64,000 nucleotides of DNA from Alsobacter soli (GCF_003004785.1 NZ_PVZS01000011.1:95543-159542), one strand, 5' to 3'. Shown: positions 27,870 to 38,962, counted from the first letter of the stretch. The notes: generated by a model not told the origin, from the letters alone. Program-made: numbers and translations.

Positions 27870-28388
27870 ATGTCCCTGACGACCCGCGTCCTCGACCCCG
27901 CCGCCGCCCGAGACGCCATGCCGGCGCTCGTCGACATCCTCGTGAGCTGCGTCGCTGGCGGGGCCTCGGTCGGGTTCATGAATCCGTTCGCCCCGGAAGA
28001 GGCCCGGGCTTGGTGGCGAGGCGTGATCGACGACCTCGAGGCCGACCGGCTCGCCCTCGTGGCGGCGGAGCGCGATGGCCGAATCTTCGGCACGGCCCAG
28101 CTCCACCCCTGCGCCAAGCCCAACCAGCCGCACCGGGGCGACGTCGCGAAGGTTCTGGTGCATGCGTCCGCCCGCCGGCAGGGGATTGGGGAAGCCCTCA
28201 TGGCCGAGATCGACGCCGAGGCGCGCCGTCGCGGGTTGTCGCTGCTCACTCTCGACACCGTCACGGGCTCGCCGGCGTCCCACATGTATCAGAAGGCGGG
28301 ATGGATTCGGGTCGGTGACATCCCGGATTACGCCTTGTGGCCGGATGGCGGATTTTGCTCCACGACGATTTTCTACAAGCGCCTGTAA
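27870..28388 (+). CDS. GNAT-family N-acetyltransferase
   Basis: The 172-residue protein (ATG 27870) has a GNAT core: AERDGRIFGTAQLH, then VLVHASARRQGIGEALMAEI with the acetyl-CoA loop RRQGIG, and a C-terminal MYQKAGWIRVG motif. The substrate is unknown. It is followed after 9 bp by a second GNAT gene with a strong AAGGGGGAG Shine-Dalgarno, so the two form a small operon. The long in-frame extension antisense to lepA is a shadow. Confidence 0.85.
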   Translation: MSLTTRVLDPAAARDAMPALVDILVSCVAGGASVGFMNPFAPEEARAWWRGVIDDLEADRLALVAAERDGRIFGTAQLHPCAKPNQPHRGDVAKVLVHASARRQGIGEALMAEIDAEARRRGLSLLTLDTVTGSPASHMYQKAGWIRVGDIPDYALWPDGGFCSTTIFYKRL

Positions 28389-28397
28389 GGGGGAGCC

Positions 28398-28895
28398 ATG
28401 CAGGTCACCATCCGCGAAGTCCAAGAGGCGGACCTGCCTGAGGTCCTCGACATCTATAACGACGCCGTTCTCAACACGACGGCCGTCTGGAGCAATCACA
28501 CGGCAGATATCGAGAGCCGTCGCGCCCTGCTGAAGGACAGGAAGGCGAAGGGCTACCCCTTCCTGGTCGCGGCCCTGGACCACACCGTGCTGGGCTTCGC
28601 GAGCTTCGGTGACTTTCGTCCCTGGGATGGCTACGCCCACACGGTCGAGCACTCGGTCTATGTGCATCGCCATCACCACGGAAAGGGTGTCGGCAAGGCG
28701 CTCATGCCGCCCCTCATCGAGGCCGCCCGCGGTCTCGGCAAGCACGTGATGGTGGCCGGGATCGACGCTGCCAACACCTCGTCCATTCACTTCCACAAGG
28801 GCTTCGGGTTCGCCGAGATGGGGCGTCTCAAGGAGGTGGGCTGGAAGTTCGATCGCTGGCTCGACCTCGTCTTCATGCAGAAGATGCTGGACTGA
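28398..28895 (+). CDS. Phosphinothricin-type N-acetyltransferase (PAT family)
   Basis: The 165-residue GNAT protein has IREVQEADLPEVLDIYNDAVLNTTA, the TVEHSVYVHRHHHGKGVGKAL acetyl-CoA site (in two parts), and VGWKFDRWLDLVFMQK at the end, all hallmarks of the PAT/bar/YncA family. Such enzymes acetylate phosphinothricin, methionine sulfoximine or related toxic amino acids. Natural substrate unknown here. It is in operon with the preceding GNAT gene. Confidence 0.87.
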   Translation: MQVTIREVQEADLPEVLDIYNDAVLNTTAVWSNHTADIESRRALLKDRKAKGYPFLVAALDHTVLGFASFGDFRPWDGYAHTVEHSVYVHRHHHGKGVGKALMPPLIEAARGLGKHVMVAGIDAANTSSIHFHKGFGFAEMGRLKEVGWKFDRWLDLVFMQKMLD

Positions 28896-28985
28896 CCGGC
28901 GCATCCGGCTCTGGCCTTCTGATGTGAGCCCCGCCAGCATGCCCTATCGGCGACTTCCGCCGCCTGCCTTGCGGATGTCTTCGCC

Positions 28986-29825
28986 GTGACCCTCACCGTC
29001 TTCGCCGCGGCCCTGCTCAGCGCGTTCCTGCACGCGTTCTGGAACGCGCTCGCCCGCAGCCGCCCTGAGCCCGGCTACGCCCTTGCGACGGTCGTCATCA
29101 CGGCCGGCGTGGTCATGGCGCCGGGCGTTGTCTGGCTCGGCCTGCCGCCTCCCCGCGCCCTCGCATGGCTGGCCGTGGGCGCCGCCTGCAATCTGGTCAC
29201 CATGCGGGCCATGATGGCGACCTTCCGGCGGACGCCTTTCGCCCTGGCCTACCCGCTTGTGCGCGGCGTGGCGCCGTTGGGCGTCACCCTGATTGGCTGG
29301 CTCGCCTTTGGCGATCGGGTGTCGCCGCTGGCTTTCGTCGGGATCGTGGCGATCTCGCTGGGGGTCCTGCTGCTGGCCGAATCCGCCCGCCGGGGCGAGC
29401 GTTTCGATCGCCTGGGCTTCGCCCTCGCCATCCTGGCCGGCTGCACCAACGCCCTGTTCGTGGTGTCCGACGCCCAGGGTGTCCGGGCGGCCGGCGACCC
29501 TATCCAATATGGCTGCGCCGTGTCGGTCGCCAATGCGGTGACCATGGCGATCCTGCTGACGCTCGAGGGCCCTGGCCTCCGTCGCGCCTACAAGCGCGGC
29601 GTCGGCTTCAGCGTCCTCGCCTGCCTGATGTCGAACGCGTCCTACCTGCTGGTGCTCTACGGCTTCACCCACGGTCCGGTGGGGGCCGTGGCGGCGCTGC
29701 GCGAGCTCTCCATCTTCTTCGGCGTGCTGCTCGCCGCGGTGGGGCTGAAGGAGCCCGTCGGCTGGCTGCGCTGGACCGCCGCCATGGTGGCGCTCGGCGG
29801 CGTGGTGGTGATCAGGTTGGGGTAG
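28986..29825 (+). CDS. EamA/DMT-superfamily transporter
   Basis: The 279-residue membrane protein has about ten hydrophobic helices in two EamA repeats (AALLSAFLHAFWNALAR in the first; GVGFSVLACLMSNASYLLVLY in the second). The family exports small metabolites such as amino acids; the substrate cannot be inferred. The start is GTG 28986. Its stop is only 1 bp from the end of the convergent hrcA gene, leaving no room for a terminator between them. Confidence 0.85.
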   Translation: MTLTVFAAALLSAFLHAFWNALARSRPEPGYALATVVITAGVVMAPGVVWLGLPPPRALAWLAVGAACNLVTMRAMMATFRRTPFALAYPLVRGVAPLGVTLIGWLAFGDRVSPLAFVGIVAISLGVLLLAESARRGERFDRLGFALAILAGCTNALFVVSDAQGVRAAGDPIQYGCAVSVANAVTMAILLTLEGPGLRRAYKRGVGFSVLACLMSNASYLLVLYGFTHGPVGAVAALRELSIFFGVLLAAVGLKEPVGWLRWTAAMVALGGVVVIRLG

Positions 29826-29826
29826 C

Positions 29827-30906
29827 TTAGCGCCCCTCCAAGAGCCGGCTCACCACGCGCGCCGTGTAGTCCACCATCGGCACGATCCGCGCATAGTTGA
29901 GCCGTGTCGGCCCGATCACCCCCACGACGCCCACGATCTTGTGCGAAGCGTCCCGGAACGGCGCGGCGATCAGCGACGAGCCGGAAAGAGAGAACAGCTT
30001 GTTCTCCGAGCCGATGAAGATGCGCACGCCCTCGCCGTCCTCGGCCCGGGCCAGGAGGTCGATGACGTCCTTCTTGGTCTCGAGGTCCTCGAACAGCAGG
30101 CGGATGCGTTCCAGGTCCTCCATGGCGCGAAGGTCTTCCAGCAGGTTGGCCTGCCCGCGCACGATCAGCTGCCGGTCGTCGCCGCGCCCGCCCCAGCTGG
30201 CGAGGCCGCTTTCCACCAGCCGGGCGGTTAGGGAGTCGAGCTCCGCCTCGGCGCGGGCGCGCTCGCTTTCCACCTCGGCCACGAGTTCGCCGAGCGTCCG
30301 GTCGCGGATGCGGGCGGAAAGGTAGTTGGAAGCCTCCACGAGGGCGGTGGCCGGCAGCCCGGGCGGCAGGTCGACGATGCGGTTCTCCACCGTGCCGTCC
30401 TCGGAGACCAGCACCACGAGCGCCCGCCCGGCGTCGAGCCGCACGAACTCCAGATGTTTCAGCCGCGCCGCGCTTTTGGTGGTCGCCACCACGCCGGCGC
30501 CGCGCGACAGACCAGAGAGCAGGGAAGAGGCTTCCGCCAGCATGGCGTCCGTGTTCTTCTGCTGCCCGGACGCGCGGACCTCGGCCTCGATGCGCGAGCG
30601 GTCCTCCGAGGTCACGTCGCCCACCTGCAGCAACGCGTCCACGAAGAAACGCAGGCCCGCCTCCGTGGGCAGGCGCCCGGCGCTGGTATGGGGCGAGAAC
30701 AGCAGCCCCGCCACCTCCAGGTCCGACATCACATTGCGGATGGAGGCCGGCGACAGGGACATCGGCAGGATGCGCGACAGGTTGCGCGAGCCCACGGGCT
30801 CGCCCGTGGCGAGGTAGCTCTCCACGATGCGCCGGAAGATCTCGCGCGAGCGCTCGTTCAGCTCCATGAGCGCTCGACTGGTCGGTTGCGGCACGAATCC
30901 TCGCAT
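29827..30906 (-). CDS. hrcA: Heat-inducible transcription repressor HrcA
   Basis: The 359-residue protein has the HrcA winged helix ([20 protein letters not shown], then VGSRNLSR and [18 protein letters not shown]) and the GAF-like C-terminus with [19 protein letters not shown]. HrcA represses groESL/dnaK-type genes through CIRCE. The start may be ATG 30906 or 30867. Divergent rph lies upstream, as in relatives, but grpE does not follow: the next gene is the convergent DMT permease. No CIRCE was seen in the upstream gap. Confidence 0.94.
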   Translation of the reverse strand: MRGFVPQPTSRALMELNERSREIFRRIVESYLATGEPVGSRNLSRILPMSLSPASIRNVMSDLEVAGLLFSPHTSAGRLPTEAGLRFFVDALLQVGDVTSEDRSRIEAEVRASGQQKNTDAMLAEASSLLSGLSRGAGVVATTKSAARLKHLEFVRLDAGRALVVLVSEDGTVENRIVDLPPGLPATALVEASNYLSARIRDRTLGELVAEVESERARAEAELDSLTARLVESGLASWGGRGDDRQLIVRGQANLLEDLRAMEDLERIRLLFEDLETKKDVIDLLARAEDGEGVRIFIGSENKLFSLSGSSLIAAPFRDASHKIVGVVGVIGPTRLNYARIVPMVDYTARVVSRLLEGR

Positions 30907-31089
30907 GCTGTCAGGCTGCCGGTGGCGTCATTCGCACAGGCGGATTGCTGCTTCTATTTTTGGGCGTTCGGACCGCCGCGATCAAGGCTGTGCGACACTG
31001 GCGCCGCCGCCCCGGACGGCTCTTCCTTGCCCTCGCCTGCGCCCGGGCCTAGAACGCCCCCAATCTCGATCCAACACAGGATGCATCAC

Positions 31090-31803
31090 ATGCGACCCTC
31101 CCGCCGCGCGCCCGACGAGCTGCGCAAAGTGAGCCTGGAACGCGGCGTCGCCCGCTACGCCGAGGGCTCCTGCCTGGTGAAGTTCGGCGAGACGCATGTG
31201 CTCTGCACGGCTTCGCTCGAAGAGCGCGCCCCGCCGTGGCTGCGCAATTCCGGCAAGGGCTGGGTCACTGCCGAATATTCCATGCTGCCCCGAGCCACGC
31301 ACGAGCGCACGCGGCGGGAGGTGACCTCCGGCAAGCCGTCCGGCCGCACCCAGGAGATCCAGCGCCTCATCGGCCGCTCCCTCCGCTCGGTGGTGGACCT
31401 CACATCCATTGGCGAGAAGCAGATCGTCATCGACTGCGACGTCCTGCAGGCCGATGGCGGCACCCGCACGGCCGCGATTACGGGCGGCTGGGTCGCCCTG
31501 CACGACTGCATCCAGTGGATGCGCTCCCGCTCCATGCTGACCGGGAACCCCCTCAAGGATCACGTCGCCGCCGTGTCCTGCGGCATTGCGGGCGGCCAGC
31601 CGGTGCTGGACCTGGACTACGCCGAGGATAACGGCGCCGAGACCGACGCCAACTTTGTGATCACCGGCTCCGGCGGCCTCGTCGAGATCCAGGGCACTGC
31701 CGAGGGCAAGCCCTTCTCGGAGGAGGAGTTCCTGTCCCTGCTCCGCCTCGCCAAGGGGGGCGTGGCCCAGCTGGTGGAGCTGCAGAAGCTCGCCGTGATG
31801 TGA
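31090..31803 (+). CDS. rph: Ribonuclease PH
   Basis: The 237-residue phosphorolytic exoribonuclease starts [19 protein letters not shown] and contains [23 protein letters not shown] and [22 protein letters not shown] (in two parts). It trims the 3' ends of tRNA precursors. ATG 31090 is chosen over ATG 31081 because AGG at 31078-31080 is 9 bases away. It is followed 10 bp later by rdgB. Confidence 0.95.
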   Translation: MRPSRRAPDELRKVSLERGVARYAEGSCLVKFGETHVLCTASLEERAPPWLRNSGKGWVTAEYSMLPRATHERTRREVTSGKPSGRTQEIQRLIGRSLRSVVDLTSIGEKQIVIDCDVLQADGGTRTAAITGGWVALHDCIQWMRSRSMLTGNPLKDHVAAVSCGIAGGQPVLDLDYAEDNGAETDANFVITGSGGLVEIQGTAEGKPFSEEEFLSLLRLAKGGVAQLVELQKLAVM

Positions 31804-31813
31804 GGAGGCCCCC

Positions 31814-32443
31814 ATGGCCCGCAAGCTGACCGGCACGGTGGTGATCGCCACCCACAACAAGGGCAAGCTCCGAGAGATGCAGGAGCTTCTCGCGCCCCGC
31901 GGCCTCACGGCCGTGTCGGCCGGTGAACTGAACCTGCCCGAGCCCGAGGAGACCGGAGCCACCTTCGCCGAGAACGCCCGCATCAAGGCCGAGTCCGCCG
32001 CGAAGTCGGCGAACCTCCCGGCCATTGCGGACGACAGCGGCATCTGCGTGGAGGCGCTGGACGGAGCTCCCGGTATCTACTCGGCCCGCTGGGGCGGGCC
32101 CGAGAAGGACTTCGGCGCAGCCATGCAGAAGGTCGAGGCGGGTTTGCGCGAGCGCGACGCCTTCGAGCCGGATCAGCGCCATGCGTGGTTCATCTCGGCG
32201 CTCTGCATCGCTTGGCCGGACGGCCACGTCGAGGAGTTCGAGGGCAGGGTGGACGGGGCGCTGGTATGGCCCCCCCGCGGCACGGCCGGGTTCGGCTACG
32301 ACCCCATGTTCCTGCCGGATGGGCACGAGCGCACCTTCGGCGAGATGACCAGCGAGGAGAAGCACGGGCTGCCCCCGCGTGGCCTGGGCCTCTCGCACCG
32401 AGCCCGGGCCTTCATCATGCTGGAGCAGGCCTGCCTGGCCTGA
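31814..32443 (+). CDS. rdgB: Non-canonical purine NTP pyrophosphatase
   Basis: The 209-residue Ham1/RdgB protein has [53 protein letters not shown] (in two parts) and [12 protein letters not shown]. It hydrolyses dITP/XTP to keep them out of DNA. It forms an operon with rph and is followed by an intrinsic terminator. In many relatives hemW follows; here it does not. Confidence 0.95.
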   Translation: MARKLTGTVVIATHNKGKLREMQELLAPRGLTAVSAGELNLPEPEETGATFAENARIKAESAAKSANLPAIADDSGICVEALDGAPGIYSARWGGPEKDFGAAMQKVEAGLRERDAFEPDQRHAWFISALCIAWPDGHVEEFEGRVDGALVWPPRGTAGFGYDPMFLPDGHERTFGEMTSEEKHGLPPRGLGLSHRARAFIMLEQACLA

Positions 32444-32471
32444 CAGCGAACTATCCTTTGTTCGACACTCG

Positions 32472-32504
32472 TGGCCGGGATCTTTCCCGGCCATTTTGTT
32501 TTCT
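32472..32504 (+). terminator. Intrinsic terminator after rdgB
   Basis: A perfect 9-bp stem TGGCCGGGA/TCCCGGCCA (32472-32480 and 32485-32493) with a 4-nt loop is followed by TTTTGTTTTCT. It ends the rph-rdgB transcript. Confidence 0.85.
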
Positions 32505-32632
32505 CCGCCCTGCCGCTCGGCGCCGGAAACATTCGGCGACCGAGAACGCCAGCTCCACCCCAAGCTGCGCCTTGATGCTGCCTCAAACACCCGACTAAAT
32601 TTCAAGCACCCGTTTGAACCGAGGCCGCGCCG

Positions 32633-33283
32633 ATGATCGATTCGAAGTCCCTGCTTCTCGCCAGCGCCGCGTTCCTCCGCAAGGTGGCCGGCCAGGTCGC
32701 GACCTCCATCACGGCGGCGCTGTGCGTCGCGGCGGTCACGAATGCGATGATGAAGAAGGCCGACCCGGTCCCGACCGTTCAGCCTGTGCTGGTGTTGGGC
32801 GCCCCGAGCGCTTCGGTGGCGGCGGCCAACGCCGCCCCGCAGCCTCAGCTCCAGCCTGCCTCCTTCACGATCACCGGCGTCCTCCAGGGCCCCTCGGATC
32901 TGGCCCATGCCTTCCCGATGGAAGGCGATCCGGGATTCCAGGCCTCCTTGTCGCGGCCGTTCGTCGCCATGGCGGGTGAGGCCTGGGCTGAGCCCAAGCT
33001 GGAATATACCGTGATGGCCGCCGATGAGCCTGCTCCCGCCCACCGCAAGGCCCGGCCGCAGTCCGCACCGAAGGCGCCGAAGCTGGCCGCCCCTGTCGAG
33101 GTCGCGACCCTTCCGGTGGCGGCCCCGGTTGGCGACCCGGTCGCCCAAGGCGGGCCGGTCGCGCAGGAGACCCACGGACTGTTCGGCTTCAAGACTCCGA
33201 AGATCCTGTCCACCGTCGACGAAGCCGTCTCGGGCGTCACATCGGCAGCCGCGAATCTCACGCGCTTCGCCAAATTCCAGTAG
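32633..33283 (+). CDS. Hypothetical membrane-anchored protein
   Basis: The 216-residue protein is not recognised. Residues 18-40 (KVAGQVATSITAALCVAAV) look like a single N-terminal membrane anchor. A low-complexity Ala/Pro/Gln-rich linker follows, and a distinct C-terminal patch (LFGFKTPKILSTVDEAVSGV then LTRFAKFQ) could be a helix that packs on a partner. It is 189 bp from rdgB, with a terminator between them, and 5 bp from the TetR gene, so the two probably share a transcript. Base composition is like its neighbours. Confidence 0.65.
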   Translation: MIDSKSLLLASAAFLRKVAGQVATSITAALCVAAVTNAMMKKADPVPTVQPVLVLGAPSASVAAANAAPQPQLQPASFTITGVLQGPSDLAHAFPMEGDPGFQASLSRPFVAMAGEAWAEPKLEYTVMAADEPAPAHRKARPQSAPKAPKLAAPVEVATLPVAAPVGDPVAQGGPVAQETHGLFGFKTPKILSTVDEAVSGVTSAAANLTRFAKFQ

Positions 33284-33288
33284 GATTG

Positions 33289-33909
33289 ATGACTCGCGCG
33301 TCGGAATTCACGCGCCGGCGTCTGCTCGACGCCGGGCTCTCGCAGTTCGCCCGTCATGGCTTCGACGGCGCCTCCGTGCGCGCCATCGCAGACCAGGCCG
33401 AGGCCAACCAGGCGGCCATCAAATACCACTTCGGCGCAAAGGAAGGCCTGTACCGGGCCGTCTTGGAGGCGGCGCTCGAACGGCTGGAGCGGCTGAACGA
33501 GCTGGATGAGGAGGCCCTCGCCCGGCTCACGCCGGCCGAGGCGCTGGAGGCCTTTCTGAGGCAAAGCCTCTCCGCCATCGCGAAAGCCTCCGAGATCAGG
33601 GAGCCCCTTCAGGTCCTGAACTGGGAGATCATGAACCGCACGGCGACCTTCACCGAGGTGCTCGCCGAGCGTCGCCTCCCGACGTTCGAAGCCGCCGCAC
33701 GCATTGTCGCGGGCTTCCAGCCCCACCTGCCTGTCGAGGAGGCGAGGCTGACGACGGTCTGGCTCGTGAACCAGCCTTTCATCTTCGTGCGCAACGCCGA
33801 GAGCCTGCGCAGGCCGCCGGTCAACGTGGCCCTGGACGAAGCCGGGGTGCATCGCCTGGGCGCGCTGCTGACCCGTCTCGTGCGCGGCGCGCTCGAAACC
33901 AGCCGGTAG
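33289..33909 (+). CDS. TetR-family transcriptional regulator
   Basis: The 206-residue protein has a TetR HTH at residues 8-55 (RRLLDAGLSQFARHGFDGAS, then VRAIADQAEANQAAIKYHF and GAKEGLYRAVLEA). Its ligand domain with LQVLNWEIMNRTATFTEVL resembles the CerR/YbiH (DUF1956) group more than RutR. It lies 5 bp after the hypothetical gene, which may be its target by autoregulation. A TTG just before ATG 33289 is an alternative start. A strong bidirectional terminator follows. Confidence 0.85.
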   Translation: MTRASEFTRRRLLDAGLSQFARHGFDGASVRAIADQAEANQAAIKYHFGAKEGLYRAVLEAALERLERLNELDEEALARLTPAEALEAFLRQSLSAIAKASEIREPLQVLNWEIMNRTATFTEVLAERRLPTFEAAARIVAGFQPHLPVEEARLTTVWLVNQPFIFVRNAESLRRPPVNVALDEAGVHRLGALLTRLVRGALETSR

Positions 33910-33927
33910 GCCCCGTCGGCGCTCAAA

Positions 33928-33963
33928 ACAAAACCCGCGCGGATCGCTCCGCGCGGGTTTTGT
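33928..33963. terminator. Bidirectional terminator between tetR and rpsA
   Basis: A perfect 16-bp inverted repeat (ACAAAACCCGCGCGGA with its complement, 4-nt loop TCGC) carries A-rich left and T-rich right flanks. It closes both the plus-strand TetR unit and the minus-strand rpsA transcript. Confidence 0.9.
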
Positions 33964-34004
33964 GTCTGGAGGGGTCGGGCCGAAGCCCGACCGCCAGGGG
34001 ACGA

Positions 34005-35714
34005 TTACTCGCCCTTGTTGGCGCGCTTGAGGGCGGCGCCGAGGATGTCGCCGAGCGAGGCGCCGGCGTCAGCCGAGCCGTACTGGGCGATGGCTTCCTT
34101 CTCCTCGGCCATCTCGAGCGCCTTGATCGAGACCTGCACCTTGCGCGACTTGCGGTCGAACATGGTGACGCGGGCGTCGAGCTTCTCGCCGGGGGCGAAG
34201 CGCTCGGGGCGCTGGTCCTGACGCTCGCGGGCGAGCTCGTTGCGCTTGATGAACGTGGACAGGTCCGTGCCGGCGATCTTGACCTCCAGGCCCGAGTCCT
34301 TGACCTCGAGAACCTCGCAGGTCACGACCGCGCCCTTCTTCAGGTCGCCCGAAGCCGCCGCGTCGGCGAAGGGATCGCCGCCCAGCTGCTTGATGCCGAG
34401 GGAGATGCGCTCCTTCTCGACGTCCACGTCGAGCACCACCGCCTTGACGATGTCGCCCTTCTTGAACTCCTCGATGACCTGCTCGCCAGGACGGTTCCAG
34501 TCCAGGTCCGACAGGTGCACCATGCCGTCGACGTCGCCATCGAGACCGATGAACAGGCCGAATTCGGTCTTGTTCTTGACCTCGCCCTCGACCACCGCGC
34601 CGGCCGGGTACTTCTCGGAGAAGGCTTCCCACGGGTTCTGCAGGGTCTGCTTGAGACCCAGCGAGATGCGCCGCTTGACGGGATCAACCTCGAGGATCTG
34701 CACCTCGACCTCCTGGGAGGTGGAGACGATCTTCCCGGGGTGCACGTTCTTCTTCGTCCAAGACATCTCGGAGACGTGGATGAGGCCCTCGATCCCCGGC
34801 TCCAGCTCCACGAAGGCGCCGTAGTCGGTGATGTTGGTGACGCGGCCGGTGAACTTGGCGTTGACCGGGTACTTGGCCTCGATGCCCTCCCACGGATCAG
34901 CAAGCAGCTGCTTGATGCCGAGCGAGATGCGGTGCGTCTCGTGGTTGATCTTGATGATCTTGACCTTGAGCTGCTGGCCGATGGTGACCACCTCGGACGG
35001 ATGGTTCACGCGGCGCCACGCCATGTCGGTGACATGGAGCAGGCCGTCGATGCCGCCGAGGTCGACGAAGGCGCCGTACTCGGTGATGTTCTTGACCACG
35101 CCGTCGACCACCTGGCCTTCCTCGAGGTTCGCGACGAGCTCGGAGCGAGCCTCCGCGCGGGTCTCTTCGAGGACGGTGCGGCGCGACACGACGATGTTGC
35201 CGCGGCGGCGATCCATCTTGAGGATCTGGAACGGCTGCGGCACGCCCATGAGCGGGGTGACGTCGCGGATCGGACGGATATCGACCTGCGAGCGCGGCAG
35301 GAACGCCACGGCGCCGTCGAGGTCGACCGTGTAGCCGCCCTTGACCTGGTTAAAGATCACGCCCGTGACCTTCTCGTTCTTCTCGTAGGACGCCTCGAGC
35401 TTGACCCAGCTCTCCTCGCGGCGAGCCTTGTCGCGCGAGATCACGGCTTCGCCGAGCGCGTTCTCGATGCGGTCGAGGTAGACTTCGACCTCGTCGCCCA
35501 CGTTCAGCGCGCCTTCGCGGCCAGGGCCGGTGAACTCGCGAAGGGCGACGCGGCCCTCGGTCTTCAGGCCGACGTCGATGACGGCCATGTCCTTCTCGAT
35601 GGCGACGACCTTGCCCTTGACAACGGAACCCTCGAGGGCGTCGGCGGCGGAGAAGGACTCATCGAGCATCGCGGCGAAATCTTCGCGCGACGGGGATTTC
35701 AGGGCTGCGGACAT
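34005..35714 (-). CDS. rpsA: 30S ribosomal protein S1
   Basis: The 569-residue protein contains six S1/OB repeats; GAFVDLGGIDGLLHVTDM, GAFVELEPGIEGLIHVSEM and GLFIGLDGDVDGMVHLSDL are visible copies. It recruits mRNA to the 30S subunit. ATG 35714 is preceded by AGGAGAACCA; a 59-residue upstream extension is not S1-like. It lies 252 bp downstream of cmk in the conserved aroA-cmk-rpsA order, and the long gap suggests its own promoter. Confidence 0.96.
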   Translation of the reverse strand: MSAALKSPSREDFAAMLDESFSAADALEGSVVKGKVVAIEKDMAVIDVGLKTEGRVALREFTGPGREGALNVGDEVEVYLDRIENALGEAVISRDKARREESWVKLEASYEKNEKVTGVIFNQVKGGYTVDLDGAVAFLPRSQVDIRPIRDVTPLMGVPQPFQILKMDRRRGNIVVSRRTVLEETRAEARSELVANLEEGQVVDGVVKNITEYGAFVDLGGIDGLLHVTDMAWRRVNHPSEVVTIGQQLKVKIIKINHETHRISLGIKQLLADPWEGIEAKYPVNAKFTGRVTNITDYGAFVELEPGIEGLIHVSEMSWTKKNVHPGKIVSTSQEVEVQILEVDPVKRRISLGLKQTLQNPWEAFSEKYPAGAVVEGEVKNKTEFGLFIGLDGDVDGMVHLSDLDWNRPGEQVIEEFKKGDIVKAVVLDVDVEKERISLGIKQLGGDPFADAAASGDLKKGAVVTCEVLEVKDSGLEVKIAGTDLSTFIKRNELARERQDQRPERFAPGEKLDARVTMFDRKSRKVQVSIKALEMAEEKEAIAQYGSADAGASLGDILGAALKRANKGE

Positions 35715-35966
35715 TGGTTCTCCTGGGGGGCCTTGTGGCCCGGCGCCGGCGGTTTGCGTTGCGATGCGCTCCCTATCGCCGATGTCTTCGAAAAATCGAG
35801 GACCACCGCCAGAGGCGGGCCGGCGCGAACCGACGATCGGGAGCGTGGTTCTTTTCGGCCAGGGAGCCGGGGATCGAGCGCGGGGCGGCATGACAAGAAG
35901 GGCGCGTCGGACGCGCCCTCTTCATTGGAGCCGGTTGGGGACGCGCCGAGACAGTCTCTCGCGGCG
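35715..35966 (-). promoter_or_regulatory. rpsA leader/promoter gap with a GC-rich hairpin
   Basis: This 252-bp gap between cmk and rpsA has no supportable gene. An inverted repeat GGGCGCGTC/GACGCGCCC (35900-35918) with poor T-runs could attenuate read-through from cmk. The remainder presumably holds the rpsA promoter and leader; no consensus boxes were convincing. Confidence 0.4.
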
Positions 35967-36599
35967 TCAGGCCTGCTCCCGCCTCGCGGCCTCGACATGA
36001 GCGACGGCCGCCTGGAAGGCCTGCTCTATACCCAAATTGGTCGTGTCGAGCAAGCGCGCGTCATGCGCCGCAACGAGAGGCGCCGTCGTGCGGCCCGAAT
36101 CGCGGGCGTCGCGCTTGCGGATGTCGGCCAGCACCTCCTCGTAGGGCGTCGTCTCGCCGCGGCCGGCGAGCTCGCGATGGCGCCGGCGGGCCCTCTCCTC
36201 GGCCGACGCCGTCACGAAGATCTTCACGGTGGCGTCCGGGCAGATCACGGTCCCGATGTCGCGGCCGTCCAGCACCGCGCCTTCCGGCCGGGATGCGAAC
36301 TGCCGCTGCCACGCGACGAGCGCCGCCCGGACGGGCGGGATGGCGGCGACCACGGAGGCGGCCTCTCCCATCTCGCGTCCCCTCAGCCGGCTTTCATCGA
36401 GATGCCCGAGGTCGAGCGACTGGGCGGCCTTCACGGCCAGCGCCTCGTCGTCGAGCGGGCTGCCTTGGTCCAGCAGCGTGCGCGCCACCGCGCGATAGAG
36501 TAGCCCCGTGTCGAGGTGGGGCAGGCCGTAGTGGACGGCCAGCCGCTTGGCGAGGGTGCCTTTGCCGGACGCCGCAGGGCCGTCGATGGCGATGATCAT
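35967..36599 (-). CDS. cmk: Cytidylate kinase
   Basis: The 210-residue enzyme has the P-loop [11 protein letters not shown] at residues 5-15, [14 protein letters not shown], and [21 protein letters not shown] (in two parts) with RDxG, typical of bacterial CMP kinase. It phosphorylates CMP/dCMP. It starts 3 bp after the aroA stop and precedes rpsA. Confidence 0.95.
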   Translation of the reverse strand: MIIAIDGPAASGKGTLAKRLAVHYGLPHLDTGLLYRAVARTLLDQGSPLDDEALAVKAAQSLDLGHLDESRLRGREMGEAASVVAAIPPVRAALVAWQRQFASRPEGAVLDGRDIGTVICPDATVKIFVTASAEERARRRHRELAGRGETTPYEEVLADIRKRDARDSGRTTAPLVAAHDARLLDTTNLGIEQAFQAAVAHVEAARREQA

Positions 36600-36602
36600 G
36601 GC

Positions 36603-38060
<1,458 letters not shown>

Positions 38061-38156
38061 CTAAGGCGGCGCAAGGCGGCGCGACACGTTGACAGCCGCA
38101 ATCGGCGCGACTAACCGAAGCCATTCCTTTCCTTCTCCCTGACAAGGCTGGTCTCC

Positions 38157-38546
38157 ATGGCGAAACCGGAACTTGGCGCCAAGCGCCAATGCCAGAGCTG
38201 CGGCGCGAAATTCTACGACCTCAACAAGGACCCGATCATCTGCCCGAAGTGCGGCGCGACCTACACGGCGGCCGCCATGCCGGCGCCCGTGCGCGGCCGC
38301 GCGGCCGAGGTCGCGAACCGTGACGAGGACGAGGACACGGAGGAGGCTGGCGCCGGCCCCGAGCTGGTCTCCCTCGACGAAGTCGAAGCGGACGAGGCCT
38401 CGAAGGACCTGCCGACCGACGATGACGTCGAGATCGAGGACGATATCGCCGAGGACGACGACACTTTCCTCGAAGAGGAGGAGAGTGGCGACGATGACGT
38501 CTCCGATCTGATCGATAGTGAGATCGAAGACGACGAAGAGGCTTGA
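38157..38546 (+). CDS. TIGR02300/FYDLN-domain acidic zinc-ribbon protein
   Basis: The 129-residue protein opens KRQCQSCGAKFYDLNKDP then ICPKCG, so two CxxC pairs form a zinc ribbon around the FYDLN motif. The rest is an extremely acidic tail (Asp/Glu-rich from about residue 56 to the end). The family is near-universal in alphaproteobacteria and of unknown function. It is divergent from aroA, the usual arrangement, and precedes tRNA-Ala. Confidence 0.9.
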   Translation: MAKPELGAKRQCQSCGAKFYDLNKDPIICPKCGATYTAAAMPAPVRGRAAEVANRDEDEDTEEAGAGPELVSLDEVEADEASKDLPTDDDVEIEDDIAEDDDTFLEEEESGDDDVSDLIDSEIEDDEEA

Positions 38547-38636
38547 TCCGGCCGGCGAGGGCGGCTATAGACCCCCTCGCCGACGCAAGACGGCGACGCG
38601 CCGGGGGGTCCCAAGCCCCCGGCTCTCGGTTAAAGT

Positions 38637-38712
<76 letters not shown>

Positions 38713-38740
38713 ACCGGAACTTTATTCTGATCGTCACAAC

Positions 38741-38766
38741 AGGCTCGCTTCGGCGGGCCTTTTTGC
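38741..38766 (+). terminator. Terminator after tRNA-Ala
   Basis: The stem GGCTCGC/GCGGGCC (one G-T pair) with a TTCG loop is followed by TTTTTGCTGTTT, 30 bp after the tRNA CCA end. Confidence 0.75.
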
Positions 38767-38962
38767 TGTTTGGCTTGCCGCGCAGGCGCCCAGCGGTCGG
38801 CGACACCCGGCCGCTTCGCAGGAAATTGCATAAATCCTGTGCGTAATTTACCAAATGATCAATCTTTAGTTTAAATCTGTTGATCGCACCACCGCTGCGT
38901 GTCCGCTCTGCGGGAGGGCGCTGCGTCGCGCGGCAGCCATCTGATTGAACATGGGAGGTTTC

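Noticed and set aside
30907..31089. CIRCE operator upstream of hrcA
   Set aside because: No TTAGCACTC/GAGTGCTAA dyad is present in the gap.
33289..33909. TetR regulator as the RutR for preTA
   Set aside because: The ligand domain resembles the YbiH/CerR group and the gene is 12 kb away; RutR-type N-terminus and domain are not seen.
33960..36503. 847-codon plus-strand open frame opposite rpsA and cmk
   Set aside because: It is fully antisense to recognised genes and has the His/Val/Asp-rich look of a GC-rich shadow; no conserved motif.
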